The position numbers and the translations under genes are program-made. The notes beneath the pieces were generated by a model, which did no database searches, had not been told where the DNA came from, and saw only the letters and a program-made list of their open reading frames with translations. Positions 26,617 to 35,621 of a DNA stretch of 64,000 bases are shown piece after piece (the stretch's first letter is position 1; each line of letters begins with the position of its first letter). The stretch is from JBCCFC01 sp965213595 (GTDB lineage: Bacteria; Chloroflexota; Anaerolineae; Caldilineales; Caldilineaceae), in assembly GCA_965213595.1 (NCBI GenBank), contig CBDBZO010000006.1, positions 3,472,001-3,536,000 on the forward strand, written 5' to 3'.

Positions 26617-28332
26617 ATGTCGAAGGCGTTGATTGCCGGGATCAATCAGGTGGCAACGGATAAAGGGCTGGATCGCGAAGTTATTTTTGAGGCGATCGAG
26701 GCGGCGCTGGTCTCCGCCTACAAGCGCAACTTTGGGTCAATTGCCAACATCAGCGCGGAGGTGGACCGCGGTTCGGGCGAGATGAAGCTCTTTGCCGAGC
26801 GCGAAGTGGTGGATGACGTGATGAACCCGCGCACGGAAATTGAGCACGAAGAGGCGCTCAAGCTCGAGCCAGACGTCCAGATGGGGGACGTGATCAGCGT
26901 GCAGAGCGCGCCGGAAAGTTTTGGACGCATCGCGGCGCAGACGGCCAAGCAGGTCATCCTCCAGCGCATTCGCGAGGCCGAGCGGGACACCGTTTACGAG
27001 AACTTTGCCCACCGGCTGGGCGAAATCCTCACGGCGCAGGTGCGCAACGTGGACGAGCTATCCGGCGCGGTGACGGTGCTGCTGGACGACAAGACCGAGT
27101 GCCTGATGATGCGCGAAGACCGCATTCCCAACGAGCGGCTGCGGCGCGGCGACTACATCAAGGTTTACGTGGCGGACGTCAAAAAGAGCACGCGCGGGCC
27201 GGTGATCAAAATCAGCCGCACGCACCGCAACCTGCTGCGGCGGCTGATGGAGCAGGAGATTCCCGAAGTCAAGGACGGCACGGTCGAGATCAAGGCCGTG
27301 GCGCGCGAGCCGGGGGCGCGCAGCAAAGCCGCCGTGGTGGCGACGCGACCCGGCGTGGACCCGGTCGGCAGCTGCGTGGGGCCGCGCGGCATGCGCATCC
27401 AGAACATTGTCAACGAGCTGGTTGGCGAAAAGATTGACGTGGTCGAGTGGAGCACGAATCTTTACCAGTATATTGCCAACGCCCTCAGCCCGGCCAAGGT
27501 GGAGAGCGTGCTGCTGGACGAGAACAACTCGATCAAGACGGCGACGGTGATCGTGCCGGACAGACAGCTTAGCCTGGCAATTGGCAAGGCGGGGCAGAAC
27601 GCCCGCCTCGCCGCCAAGCTAACGGGCTGGCGCATCGATATCAAGAGCGAGAGCGAAGCGATTGCCGAGGGGCTGGACGCCAAGATTGCCGAGCAGGCCG
27701 AGCGCATGGCAACTTCGCACGACGATCTGCTCAGCATGGCCGAACGCCTGCTGCAGCAGGAGAGCAGTTCCACCATGGACGATGCGCTGACGCGCGCCGC
27801 CGAGGCCATCCAGGAGATGCCGTCCACGCTGACGCCGGAATCGATGGAGATGTTTGGGGGCGAGCTGCCGCCGCTGGGTGCACCGCCCGCGGATGCACGG
27901 CAATCGCGGGGGGGCGAGCTGCCCGACCTGTCCGAGTTCCTCGTGCCGGAGGAGGAAAAGCCAGCGCCCGTTGAGTGGCCGTCGCTGGACGAGATCGACG
28001 AGATGCCGGCCATGATCGAGGAGGATTTCGAGGAGTTTGCCGAGCCGGAGCCCGAGGACGAACTTGAAGGCATGCAGCTCGTCAACGATCTGCCGGAGAT
28101 CATCACCGCCGATATGCTGCGGTCGCGCACGAAGGATCGCGGCAGGTCTGTTACGCCGAAAAAGGACTTTGACGACATCGAAGTGCCGGCGGAGCTGTTG
28201 GCCGGGCTCAACGCAGAGGAGTTGAGCGATTATCAGGGCGAGCAGCAGGACGAGCAGGACGACGAGGAAGAAGAGACGCTCAGCCGCAAGGAGCGCAAGA
28301 AGGCCAAGGGCAAGCGCAACAAATCGCGTTAG
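26617..28332 (+). CDS. nusA: Transcription termination/antitermination factor NusA
   Basis: 571 aa. An RNAP-binding N-terminal domain (residues 1-125) is followed by an S1 domain (LTAQVRNVDELSGAVTVLLDD) and two KH domains (DPVGSCVGPRGMRIQNIVNEL and SLAIGKAGQNARLAAKLTG). The C-terminal extension of about 220 residues is acidic and ends in a strongly basic tail (RKERKKAKGKRNKSR), unlike E. coli NusA. It heads the block with ylxR (21 bp gap) and infB. ATG 26617 has GAGGATAA upstream. Confidence 0.96.
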   Translation: MSKALIAGINQVATDKGLDREVIFEAIEAALVSAYKRNFGSIANISAEVDRGSGEMKLFAEREVVDDVMNPRTEIEHEEALKLEPDVQMGDVISVQSAPESFGRIAAQTAKQVILQRIREAERDTVYENFAHRLGEILTAQVRNVDELSGAVTVLLDDKTECLMMREDRIPNERLRRGDYIKVYVADVKKSTRGPVIKISRTHRNLLRRLMEQEIPEVKDGTVEIKAVAREPGARSKAAVVATRPGVDPVGSCVGPRGMRIQNIVNELVGEKIDVVEWSTNLYQYIANALSPAKVESVLLDENNSIKTATVIVPDRQLSLAIGKAGQNARLAAKLTGWRIDIKSESEAIAEGLDAKIAEQAERMATSHDDLLSMAERLLQQESSSTMDDALTRAAEAIQEMPSTLTPESMEMFGGELPPLGAPPADARQSRGGELPDLSEFLVPEEEKPAPVEWPSLDEIDEMPAMIEEDFEEFAEPEPEDELEGMQLVNDLPEIITADMLRSRTKDRGRSVTPKKDFDDIEVPAELLAGLNAEELSDYQGEQQDEQDDEEEETLSRKERKKAKGKRNKSR

Positions 28333-28353
28333 CCCGCCAAGCGAGGCGCGCTG

Positions 28354-28677
28354 GTGAAGCAAACAAAGCAGGAGACAAAGCGCGAGCAGCCACTCAAGCG
28401 CAAGCACGTGCCGCAGCGCACGTGCATCGCCTGCCGCGAGGTGGCGGGCAAGCGTGGCTTGGTGCGCCTCGTGCGCACGCCCGAAGGCGTCGCGATTGAC
28501 GCCACGGGCAAGCGGGCCGGTCGCGGGGCTTACCTACACGAGCAGCGCGCCTGCTGGGCCCGTGCGCTGGAAGGCAACCTGATCGCCCGCGCGCTGCGCA
28601 CAAAGATCGATGCCGAAACGCGACAGCAGCTTCAAGCCTTTTACGAAGCGCTGCCGGCAGATGGGCCCAATCGTTAG
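28354..28677 (+). CDS. ylxR: YlxR/DUF448 nucleic acid-binding protein
   Basis: 107 aa. The signature RTCIACREVAGKRGLVRLVR (about residues 22-41) and GRGAYLH define YlxR (RnpM), typically encoded between nusA and infB. Family members bind RNA, including RNase P RNA. Begins at GTG, 21 bp after the nusA stop, with GCGAGGCGCG upstream. Confidence 0.93.
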   Translation: MKQTKQETKREQPLKRKHVPQRTCIACREVAGKRGLVRLVRTPEGVAIDATGKRAGRGAYLHEQRACWARALEGNLIARALRTKIDAETRQQLQAFYEALPADGPNR

Positions 28678-29108
28678 CTCTTATTTTTACGTAATTCTTA
28701 TTCTCAGTTCTTATTCTTAAAGGAAAAGCGAGATGACGCATCTCATACAGACCGACGTGTACAGCCCCTTGTAGATCATGAACATCTACACAGCGACTAA
28801 CGGAAATTGTGCAGCGGCCCGGACGGCGGCGGCGGCGGAAGCGGCAGGAGACGTGCTCATGTAGCATTCTTTTCTCCCACCACCTTCTTCTTCCTGCCCC
28901 ACTTACCCCTCTCCCGCGGCACAATTTCCCACACGGCTTTTCCCTATTATTCACACTGATCGACAACGCTCGGCCTCTGTCGGTGCGGCTCTTTGCGCGC
29001 ATCGAGAGGAGCGGCAATGTATTGCAAAATTGCAAGGTACTTTATACTGATTCATATCTACTCATTCACGGGCGGGACGGGCAGCTCCGCTTGAGCACAG
29101 GAGATTTT
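28678..29108. other. 431-bp leader region of infB
   Basis: Contains two hairpins: GAGATG/CATCTC (28730-28744) and TGTAGAT/ATCTACA (28770-28790). It also has a 13-codon ORF, ATG 28733 to TAG (MTHLIQTDVYSPL), with GGA upstream, and a 28-codon ORF at 28778-28864. TATACT at 29043-29048 with TTGCAA 15 bp upstream may be an infB promoter. Could be a regulatory leader; no known riboswitch is recognised. Confidence 0.45.
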
Positions 29109-31019
29109 ATGGCAACAAAAACGAAAACAAAAAGCACGCAAACGGCAACAAACGGCAGCAGCCTCAACGGTAGCGGCTCCAACGGCCAAGCCCATACCAA
29201 CGGACACGGTGGCCTACCGGATTCCGTCGTGGTGGAAGATTTCATCACGGTGCGCGATCTGGCCAAAAAGATGCAGCGCAGCCCCATTGATCTGATCAAG
29301 GTGCTGATGCAGTTTGGCATCATGGCGCCCATCACCCACAACATCGACCACGAGACGGCCGTCATCATCGGCGAAGAGCTGGACGTGCTGGTAGAGTGGC
29401 CGGAGGAGGAGATCGAGGAAGAAGAGCTGGAATCACCGGCGGAGGAGCAGGCGCGCATTGGTCAGCAGGGGCGCATCAGCGAAGCGCTGGAGCGCGAGCA
29501 GGAGAGGAATCTCGTTGCGCGTTCCCCAGTTGTGGCCGTGTTGGGCCACGTGGACCACGGCAAAACGTCGCTGCTCGACTACATTCGCAAGGAGAGCGTG
29601 GCCGAAGGCGAAGCGGGCGGCATCACGCAGCGCACGGGCGCTTACCAGGCCGAGTACGACGGGCGCAAGATCACCTTCTTGGATACGCCCGGCCACGAGG
29701 CGTTTACCAACATGCGCGCACGCGGCGCCCAGGTGACGGACATTGTGGTGCTGGTGGTGGCGGCGGACGACGGCCTCATGCCGCAGACGCGTGAAGCCAT
29801 CAACCACGCCCGGGCCGCAGGCGTGCAGCTGGTGGTGGCGCTCAACAAAATCGATAAGGCCAACGCCAACCAGGGCCGGGTGCTCGATCAGCTCTCGCAG
29901 GAGGGGTTGATTCCCGAAACGTACGGCGGCGAAACCATCGTCGTGCCCGTGAGCGCCATGACCGGCGAGGGCATCGATGAGCTGCTGGAGAATCTGCTCG
30001 TGGTGGCCGAGCTGGAGGAGTATAAGGCCAACCCCAAGGGGCGGGTCATCGGCACGGTGATTGAATCCGAGCTGGACAAACAGCGCGGCGTTACGGCGAC
30101 GCTGCTCGTGCAGAACGGGACGCTCAAGCGCGGCGATTCGATCTACGTCGACAAGACCTGGGGCCGCATCAAGGCCATGTTTGACTACGAAGGCAACCAA
30201 GTCAAACAGGCGGGGCCGAGCGAACCCGTGGTGGTGCTGGGGCTGCACGACGTGCCGCCCGCGGGCAGCATCTTTGAGCGCGCCAGCAAAAGCCGCGAAG
30301 CACAGCGCATTGCCGAAGAGCGTCAACTGGAGGCCGAAGAGGCTCGCTCCACCACCACACCGGGCCAGATGACGCTGGAGGATCTCTTCTCGCGCTTTGA
30401 GGGCGGCGAAACCAAAACGCTCAACCTCATCGTGCGCTCGGACATGCAGGGCACGCTGGAGCCGGTGGTCGCCAGCCTCAACGATTTGAGCAACGACGAA
30501 ATCACCGTCCACATTCTGCAGAGCGCCGTGGGCAACATCAACGAATCGGACGTGATGCTGGCCGAGGCGAGCGACGCCGTCATTATTGGCTTTAGCGTGG
30601 ACGTGGACAAATCCGCCCAGGCGCGGGCCGAGAATTCCGGCGTGGAGATTCGGCTCTACAACATCATCTACAAGCTGCTGGAAGAGGTCGAGGCCGCGAT
30701 GGTCGGTATGCTGGACCCGATCTACGAGGATGTAACCATCGGCCACGCGCGCGTGCTGCAGCTGTTTACGGTGCGCAAGTCGACCATTGCCGGCTGTCAA
30801 GTGACGGACGGCCTGGTCAAGCGCGGCGTGGGGGCGCGCGTGCTGCGCAACGGCGAGGTAATCGTGCCCGAATCGCGCATCACGACGCTGCGTCGCTTTA
30901 CCGAAGATGTCAACGAGGTGCGCACCGGCTTCGAGTGCGGCATCAACATCTCGGAGGGCGATGGTCAGCTGCAGGAGGACGATGTGATTGAGATTTACGA
31001 ATCTCAGCGCATCCGCTAG
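29109..31019 (+). CDS. infB: Translation initiation factor IF-2
   Basis: 636 aa, a short IF-2 with a brief Ser/Asn-Gly-rich N-terminus. An IF2_N-like region (ITVRDLAKKMQRSPIDLIKVLMQFGIM) precedes the GTPase: G1 GHVDHGKT, G3 DTPGHEAF, G4 NKID, G5 SAMTGEG. Domain II and the C2 fMet-tRNA-binding domain follow, ending EIYESQRIR. It brings initiator tRNA to the 30S subunit. ATG 29109 has AGGAG 8 bases before it; the 100-codon upstream open frame lacks homology. Confidence 0.97.
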   Translation: MATKTKTKSTQTATNGSSLNGSGSNGQAHTNGHGGLPDSVVVEDFITVRDLAKKMQRSPIDLIKVLMQFGIMAPITHNIDHETAVIIGEELDVLVEWPEEEIEEEELESPAEEQARIGQQGRISEALEREQERNLVARSPVVAVLGHVDHGKTSLLDYIRKESVAEGEAGGITQRTGAYQAEYDGRKITFLDTPGHEAFTNMRARGAQVTDIVVLVVAADDGLMPQTREAINHARAAGVQLVVALNKIDKANANQGRVLDQLSQEGLIPETYGGETIVVPVSAMTGEGIDELLENLLVVAELEEYKANPKGRVIGTVIESELDKQRGVTATLLVQNGTLKRGDSIYVDKTWGRIKAMFDYEGNQVKQAGPSEPVVVLGLHDVPPAGSIFERASKSREAQRIAEERQLEAEEARSTTTPGQMTLEDLFSRFEGGETKTLNLIVRSDMQGTLEPVVASLNDLSNDEITVHILQSAVGNINESDVMLAEASDAVIIGFSVDVDKSAQARAENSGVEIRLYNIIYKLLEEVEAAMVGMLDPIYEDVTIGHARVLQLFTVRKSTIAGCQVTDGLVKRGVGARVLRNGEVIVPESRITTLRRFTEDVNEVRTGFECGINISEGDGQLQEDDVIEIYESQRIR

Positions 31020-31102
31020 ATTCACGTAATTCGGGCTGTCGAGGCGCGTCATGGTGCAAATTATGGCGTGCTTCGGCGGCTCTTTTTCTTTGAAGATTTA
31101 TC

Positions 31103-31483
31103 ATGGCCACCATTCGACAAGAACGCGTTGCCAACATGCTCTACGAAGAGTTGAGCATCATGATCGGCAACGAGCTGGAAAATCCCCGACTCAGCCTCAT
31201 CACCGTTACCAACGTCAACATTAGCCGCGATTTGCGCAACGCCAAGATCTACGTTCACCACCAGAACGAGGAAGTCTCGCCCGAGCAGGTGCTCAGCGGC
31301 CTGCGGCGTGCCGAGCCCTTTTTGCGCAGCCAGCTGGCCGTGCGCACGGCCCTGCGCGCCGTGCCGGAGCTGCTCTTCTACTACGACGATTCGCCCGAAC
31401 GCGCCGCCCGCGTCGAAGAGCTGCTGAGCCAGATCGCCGCCGAGCGCGAAGGCGCTGATGACGTCGACACCTCGTTCCCATAA
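31103..31483 (+). CDS. rbfA: Ribosome-binding factor A
   Basis: 126 aa, KH-fold 30S maturation factor. Signatures: RQERVANMLYEELSIMI, NPRLSLITVTNVNISRDLRNAKIYV and LRSQLAVRTALRAVPELLFYYDDSPERAARVEELL. Follows infB by 83 bp in the standard order. Confidence 0.94.
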   Translation: MATIRQERVANMLYEELSIMIGNELENPRLSLITVTNVNISRDLRNAKIYVHHQNEEVSPEQVLSGLRRAEPFLRSQLAVRTALRAVPELLFYYDDSPERAARVEELLSQIAAEREGADDVDTSFP

Positions 31484-31505
31484 CATAGCTTCGCGCGACG
31501 AAAAT

Positions 31506-31580
31506 TTAACGCGGAGGCGCGGAGGCCCAAAGAGAAGTTTGTTCACCAACAGCTCTTTGTGTCTTTGCCCCTCCGCGTTT
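31506..31580. repeat. TTAACGCGGAGGCGCGGAGG inverted repeat (family F)
   Basis: Left arm TTAACGCGGAGGCGCGGAGG and CAAAGAG; right arm CTCTTTG...CCTCCGCGTTTA. Related copies: a single left arm at 8252 and a full, diverged copy at 53750-53826. Confidence 0.75.
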
Positions 31581-31629
31581 ACTTTGCTCAATTTCTCCGA
31601 GTTTACCGCAACGTTTGGATCCTCCGTCT

Positions 31630-32631
31630 ATGCCCAATTCTTCCTTTTCCTCGACGCCGCCCACCGCGCTGATTGACGCACTGCGCGCGGCGCAAAATTT
31701 CCTCTGCATCAGCCACGTCGGCCCGGATGGCGACGCGGTGGGCAGCCTGACCGGCATGGGCCATATTCTGCGCGCGCTGGGCAAATCGGCGACGCTGGCG
31801 CTGCAGGACGCCGTGCCGGACAACGTCGACTTTTTACCGGGCGTGGACAACATTGTGGGCGGAGATCAGGTTGCCGACCGCTACGATGCCATCATCTGCC
31901 TCGACGCCTCTTCCAAGGATCGCATGGGAAGCGTTTACTGCGAGGCCAAGCACGGCAACCTACCGCTGCTCGTTATCGACCACCACGTGACGAATACCGA
32001 GTTTGGTTCGGTCAACTGGGTCGCGCCGGAGTGTGTGGCGACCTGCCAGATGCTCGTCTACCTGGCCGAGATGCTCGACGTGCCGCTGGCGGGCGCGCTG
32101 GCGGAATGTCTGCTCGCCGGCCTCGTCACTGACACGATGGGCTTTCGCACGAGCAACACCACGGCGGAGGTGCTCGATGTCGCCACGCGTTTGATGCGCG
32201 GCGGGGCCAATTTGGCGCGCACGACCGAGCTGGCGTTGAGCAGCAACCCCTACCGCAAAATCGCGCTGTGGGGCCGCGTGTTGGGCAACGTGCAGCTGGC
32301 GGAGCGCGTCATCTGGTGTACCGTGCGCCAGGCTGACCTCGACGCGACGCAGAGCAGCAAAGAGGACGTTCAGCTGGCCAGCTTTCTCGCCAGCGCCAAC
32401 GAGGCCGACATCGGCGCGACGATGGTCGAGAAAGTAGACGAATCGGGCCAGGCGGCGGTAGAATGCAGCTTCCGCGCCAAGCCCGGCTTTGACGTAAGCG
32501 GCGTCGCGCTGGCCTTTGGCGGCGGCGGCCACCCGCCCGCCGCGGGCTGTACGGTGATGGGCGAGCTGGAGACGGTGACCCGTCGCGTGGTCGAGGCGCT
32601 GCAAGCGGCTCGTCGCGAGCAGGCGGAGTAG
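31630..32631 (+). CDS. nrnA: DHH/DHHA1 phosphoesterase, NrnA-like
   Basis: 333 aa. Bifunctional oligoribonuclease/pAp-phosphatase type. DHH motifs: ISHVGPDGDAVGSLTGM, ICLDASSKDRMG, the name-giving VIDHHVTNTEFG, and TDTMGFRTSNT. The C-terminal DHHA1 domain carries GGGGHPPAAGC. It degrades nano-RNAs and 3'-phosphoadenosine 5'-phosphate. ATG 31630 rather than a TTG five codons earlier. Family F repeat lies between rbfA and this gene. Confidence 0.93.
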   Translation: MPNSSFSSTPPTALIDALRAAQNFLCISHVGPDGDAVGSLTGMGHILRALGKSATLALQDAVPDNVDFLPGVDNIVGGDQVADRYDAIICLDASSKDRMGSVYCEAKHGNLPLLVIDHHVTNTEFGSVNWVAPECVATCQMLVYLAEMLDVPLAGALAECLLAGLVTDTMGFRTSNTTAEVLDVATRLMRGGANLARTTELALSSNPYRKIALWGRVLGNVQLAERVIWCTVRQADLDATQSSKEDVQLASFLASANEADIGATMVEKVDESGQAAVECSFRAKPGFDVSGVALAFGGGGHPPAAGCTVMGELETVTRRVVEALQAARREQAE

Positions 32632-32660
32632 CTTAGGGCGAGACATACCCGTTTTAGCTT

Positions 32661-33173
32661 ATGAAAGCGAGTACAAGTTTATATTTACTACCTGTTCTGT
32701 TTGTATGGATATTTCTTGTTCAACTACTGATTGGGTGTCAGACTTCACACCCCGGTCCGCCAAAAGATTTCCAGTTAAACTTGCTGGACGGGGTCTGGGA
32801 GGCCCGTTACTCTGCAGAAGAAGTTGACCAGTTAGTTATTCGCTCGGACGGAACGTATAAACAGGTATTTCGGCGCGGGCAAAGATTAATAGAGTCTGAA
32901 TGGCACTATTGGGAACTTGAACATTTGGACAGCGGCAACACCCGGATTATCCTCCATCAAGGAAGATTCAACGCTTCGCAAGCACCGTTACCGCTCAATC
33001 TAGAGTTTTACGATCCGTTTGAAGAGGAATTTGTCCGAATGAGATGGAGATTAGTGCTTCAAGTTCGCACAGACTCGTCGGGCAATTTGATATTACATCA
33101 TCTGTTTACTGATCCAGACAACGGGTTTTTGGTCTTCGGCAGTCAAAGAAGGTACTTCCAAAAAGTAGAGTAA
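32661..33173 (+). CDS. Hypothetical lipoprotein inside the translation operon
   Basis: 170 aa with signal peptide and lipobox LIGC (Cys 26). The mature domain is beta-rich: LLDGVWEARYSAEEVDQLVIRSDGTYKQVF and a final FGSQRRYFQKVE, compatible with a lipocalin-like or small barrel domain (inference). No family recognised. Markedly AT-richer than nrnA and truB, which flank it, so probably a later insertion. Confidence 0.7.
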   Translation: MKASTSLYLLPVLFVWIFLVQLLIGCQTSHPGPPKDFQLNLLDGVWEARYSAEEVDQLVIRSDGTYKQVFRRGQRLIESEWHYWELEHLDSGNTRIILHQGRFNASQAPLPLNLEFYDPFEEEFVRMRWRLVLQVRTDSSGNLILHHLFTDPDNGFLVFGSQRRYFQKVE

Positions 33174-33233
33174 TTTTTGAGCTTCTCCATTTTGCTTCTA
33201 AACTTCATAGACAATACTTAACCGATAATCTCC

Positions 33234-34193
33234 ATGCCCAAACGACAAAATCACTTCAACGGTTTGCTCATCGTCGACAAGCCCGGCCGCTTCGACGACG
33301 AGCGCAACGGGCGCGGCGATTTCCTGACGAGCCACGATGTCGTGCAGCGGGCGCGGCGCTGGAGCGGGCAGCGGCGCATCGGCCACACGGGCACGCTCGA
33401 TCCGATGGCGAGCGGCGTGCTCGTCCTTTGCCTCGGCCAGGCAACGCGGCTCGTCGAGTATTACCAGGGCCACGACAAAACGTACCGAGCCGAAGTTGTG
33501 CTCGGCCGCGCCACGGACAGCTACGACGCGATGGGCGAAACCGTCGCCGAGAGCGCCGTGCCCCCGCTGGACGCCGCGCAAATCGAGCGGGCCCTCGACC
33601 CATTTCGCGGCCCCATCCAGCAAATCCCCCCTATTTTCTCCGCCATCAAGCGCGGCGGCGAAAGCGTGCACCGCAAGGCCCGCCGCGGCGAGGCGGTCCA
33701 GCTGACGCCGCGCCCGGTAACCGTTCACGAATTGACGCTGCTCGAATTTTTGCCACAGCCCCAACCGCGAGTACACTTGCGCATTGTCTGCTCTGCCGGC
33801 ACCTATATCCGCAGCCTCGCCCACGACCTGGGCCAGGCGCTCGGCACGCACGCTTTTTTGGACGCCCTGCGCCGCGAGCAGGCCGGTGCGTTTGGCCTAA
33901 ATGACGCCCATCGCCTGGCGACCATCGAGCAGGCAGCGGCGGACGAGCGCCTGGGTGACCTGCTGCTGCCGCCGGGTCGCGGCTTGGGATTGCCCACGCT
34001 GCGGCTGGGCGACGAAGCCGCGCTCCACCTGGGCCAGGGAAAGCGCGTGACGCCGGCGGAGCCGCCCAGCGGGGGCGTGCTTGACCCAGACAATCCGCTG
34101 GCGCAGGCCGTGGGTGACGGCGGCGAATTTTTGGGCGTGGCGCGCTATCTGGGCGACGACACGTGGAAAGCCGAGAAGTGGTTTAGCCAGTAG
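33234..34193 (+). CDS. truB: tRNA pseudouridine(55) synthase
   Basis: 319 aa. GLLIVDKPG starts the family, the catalytic Asp is in HTGTLDPMASGVLVLC, then YYQGHDKTYRAEVVLGRATDSYDAMG, and RIVCSAGTYIRSLAHDLG in the RNA-binding part. An insert of about a dozen residues (RFDDERNGRGDF) separates the KPG and TSHDVV motifs, which are normally adjacent. The family A palindrome at 34194 includes the stop region. Confidence 0.95.
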   Translation: MPKRQNHFNGLLIVDKPGRFDDERNGRGDFLTSHDVVQRARRWSGQRRIGHTGTLDPMASGVLVLCLGQATRLVEYYQGHDKTYRAEVVLGRATDSYDAMGETVAESAVPPLDAAQIERALDPFRGPIQQIPPIFSAIKRGGESVHRKARRGEAVQLTPRPVTVHELTLLEFLPQPQPRVHLRIVCSAGTYIRSLAHDLGQALGTHAFLDALRREQAGAFGLNDAHRLATIEQAAADERLGDLLLPPGRGLGLPTLRLGDEAALHLGQGKRVTPAEPPSGGVLDPDNPLAQAVGDGGEFLGVARYLGDDTWKAEKWFSQ

Positions 34194-34237
34194 CGCTGGT
34201 CGTAGGGGCACGCCATGGCGTGCCCCTACGACCAGCG
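34194..34237. repeat. Family A palindrome (copy 3)
   Basis: CGCTGGTCGTAGGGGCACGCC and its reverse complement, right after truB. The core is GTAGGGGCACGCC rather than GTACGGGCACGCC; compensatory changes keep the arms paired. Confidence 0.85.
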
Positions 34238-34257
34238 TGAAACAGCAGTCCATCAAC

Positions 34258-35244
34258 ATGCAGATTCTCACCGACATTCGCCAGCCCCAGCCCGGCGACA
34301 CCTTCCAGCATGACGGCCCGCTGCACCTCACCATCGGCAACTTTGACGGCGTGCACCGCGGCCACCAGGCGCTGCTCGCCCGGCTTGTCGCCAGCACCCA
34401 AGCAATGCCCAATGCCCGCAGCGCCCTCCTCACCTTCGACCCGCACCCGCTCGCCGTGCTCCGCCCCGATCTCCCGCTCCAGCTTCTCACTACGCCCCAA
34501 GAACGGCTCGATCTCGCCGCATCACTTGGCGTCGACGTCGGTATTCGGCAGACGTTTACGCCTGAGGTGGCGGCCTTGAGCGCGCGTGACTTTGTTGCGC
34601 TGCTGGTGAAGAAGGTGGGGCTGGCCCATCTTGTGGTGGGGCCGGATTTTGCGCTGGGTCGCGGGCGTGGGGGGACGCTGGCGGTGCTGCAGGAGTTGGG
34701 CGCAGAACTCGGCTACGCGGTCGAGGTGATGGAGGCGATCGATTGGTCCGGCGTGCCGGCGCGCAGCAGCGAAATCCGGCAGCGCCTGCGCGAGGGCGAA
34801 GTCGAGCGGGCGGCGGGGCTGCTGGGGCGGTTATACAGCGTCTGTGGCCCCGTTCAGCACGGCGACGAGCGCGGGCGCACCATTGGCGTGCCCACGGCCA
34901 ACGTCCACGCGCCGCCGCCCAAGCTGCTGCCCGCCAACGGCGTCTACGCCACGTGGGCACAGGTCGTGGACGGGCACGGCGAGCCGCTTGGGTCGCGTTA
35001 CGCCAGCGTCACCAACGTGGGCGTGCGCCCGACGGTTAACGGTCGAGAGCAGCGCGTCGAAGCGCACCTGCTAGATTTCCCCACTGCGGGCGAATCGACT
35101 GACTTGTATGGCAAAACGCTTTGCGTCGACTTTGTCCAACGTTTGCGAAATGAGCAGCGCTTTGATAGTCTAGAGGCGCTCAAGATACAGATTGGTCGAG
35201 ATATTGAGCGGGCGCGCACCGTCTTTGAAGCCACGCCAGCGTGA
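34258..35244 (+). CDS. ribF: Bifunctional riboflavin kinase / FAD synthetase
   Basis: 328 aa. The N-terminal FMN adenylyltransferase has TIGNFDGVHRGHQALL and FDPHPLAVLRP; VGPDFALGRGRGGTL; and VPARSSEIRQRLREGEVERA. The C-terminal flavokinase has GRTIGVPTANV and NVGVRPTV. It makes FMN and FAD from riboflavin. ATG 34258, 65 bp after truB; typical order, although rpsO does not follow. Confidence 0.95.
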   Translation: MQILTDIRQPQPGDTFQHDGPLHLTIGNFDGVHRGHQALLARLVASTQAMPNARSALLTFDPHPLAVLRPDLPLQLLTTPQERLDLAASLGVDVGIRQTFTPEVAALSARDFVALLVKKVGLAHLVVGPDFALGRGRGGTLAVLQELGAELGYAVEVMEAIDWSGVPARSSEIRQRLREGEVERAAGLLGRLYSVCGPVQHGDERGRTIGVPTANVHAPPPKLLPANGVYATWAQVVDGHGEPLGSRYASVTNVGVRPTVNGREQRVEAHLLDFPTAGESTDLYGKTLCVDFVQRLRNEQRFDSLEALKIQIGRDIERARTVFEATPA

Positions 35245-35621
35245 CGGCTGGTCGGACGTGACCGTTGCGGCCCCAAGAAAATCGAATGTGACCGTCACGG
35301 CCCCAAGAAACGCTACCTGCCCCTTCACGCCTGGGCCGTGATTGTCACGTTCCGCTACCAATTGAGGAAGCCACCGATAAGTGGTAATCATGGCCCGCCC
35401 TCTAATCGAGTTGCTTTTCTTATCGAAAGTAAAATCACGTCGAGAACAAGAGTTTGAGGAGCTAGTGACAGTCACTGTCCAAACAAATTGGGGGAAGCTG
35501 TCCGGCTGTGGACAGTGACAGTCACTAGACGATCTCTTTTTGCTTTGCACGCGTTTTAGGGCCGTGACGGTCACTTCCGTTCGCTGTACGCACAGTTTGT
35601 TCTCATTTTCAAAAGGCAATT
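35245..35621. other. 377-bp intergenic region containing a MITE-like element
   Basis: Non-coding. Most of it is the 318-bp composite repeat described at 35258-35575; the rest is the upstream region of the haem lipoprotein gene. Confidence 0.6.
35258..35575. repeat. Composite inverted-repeat element (MITE-like)
   Basis: Left end: two direct copies of GTGACCGT(T/C)(G/A)CGGCCCCAAGAAA (35258-35280 and 35288-35310). Right end: an inverted copy, GGGCCGTGACGGTCAC (35560-35575). Internal: an 18-19-nt inverted repeat CTAGTGACAGTCACTGTCC (35462-35480) with GGACAGTGACAGTCACTAG (35510-35528). No ORF within. Confidence 0.65.

Noticed and set aside
28678..29108. tRNA or known riboswitch in the infB leader
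   Set aside because: Two hairpins are present, but no cloverleaf, T-loop sequence or conserved riboswitch core could be found.
29433..31052. Very long open frame antisense to infB
   Set aside because: A GC-rich codon-bias shadow; infB on the plus strand has full domain support and the antisense protein has none.
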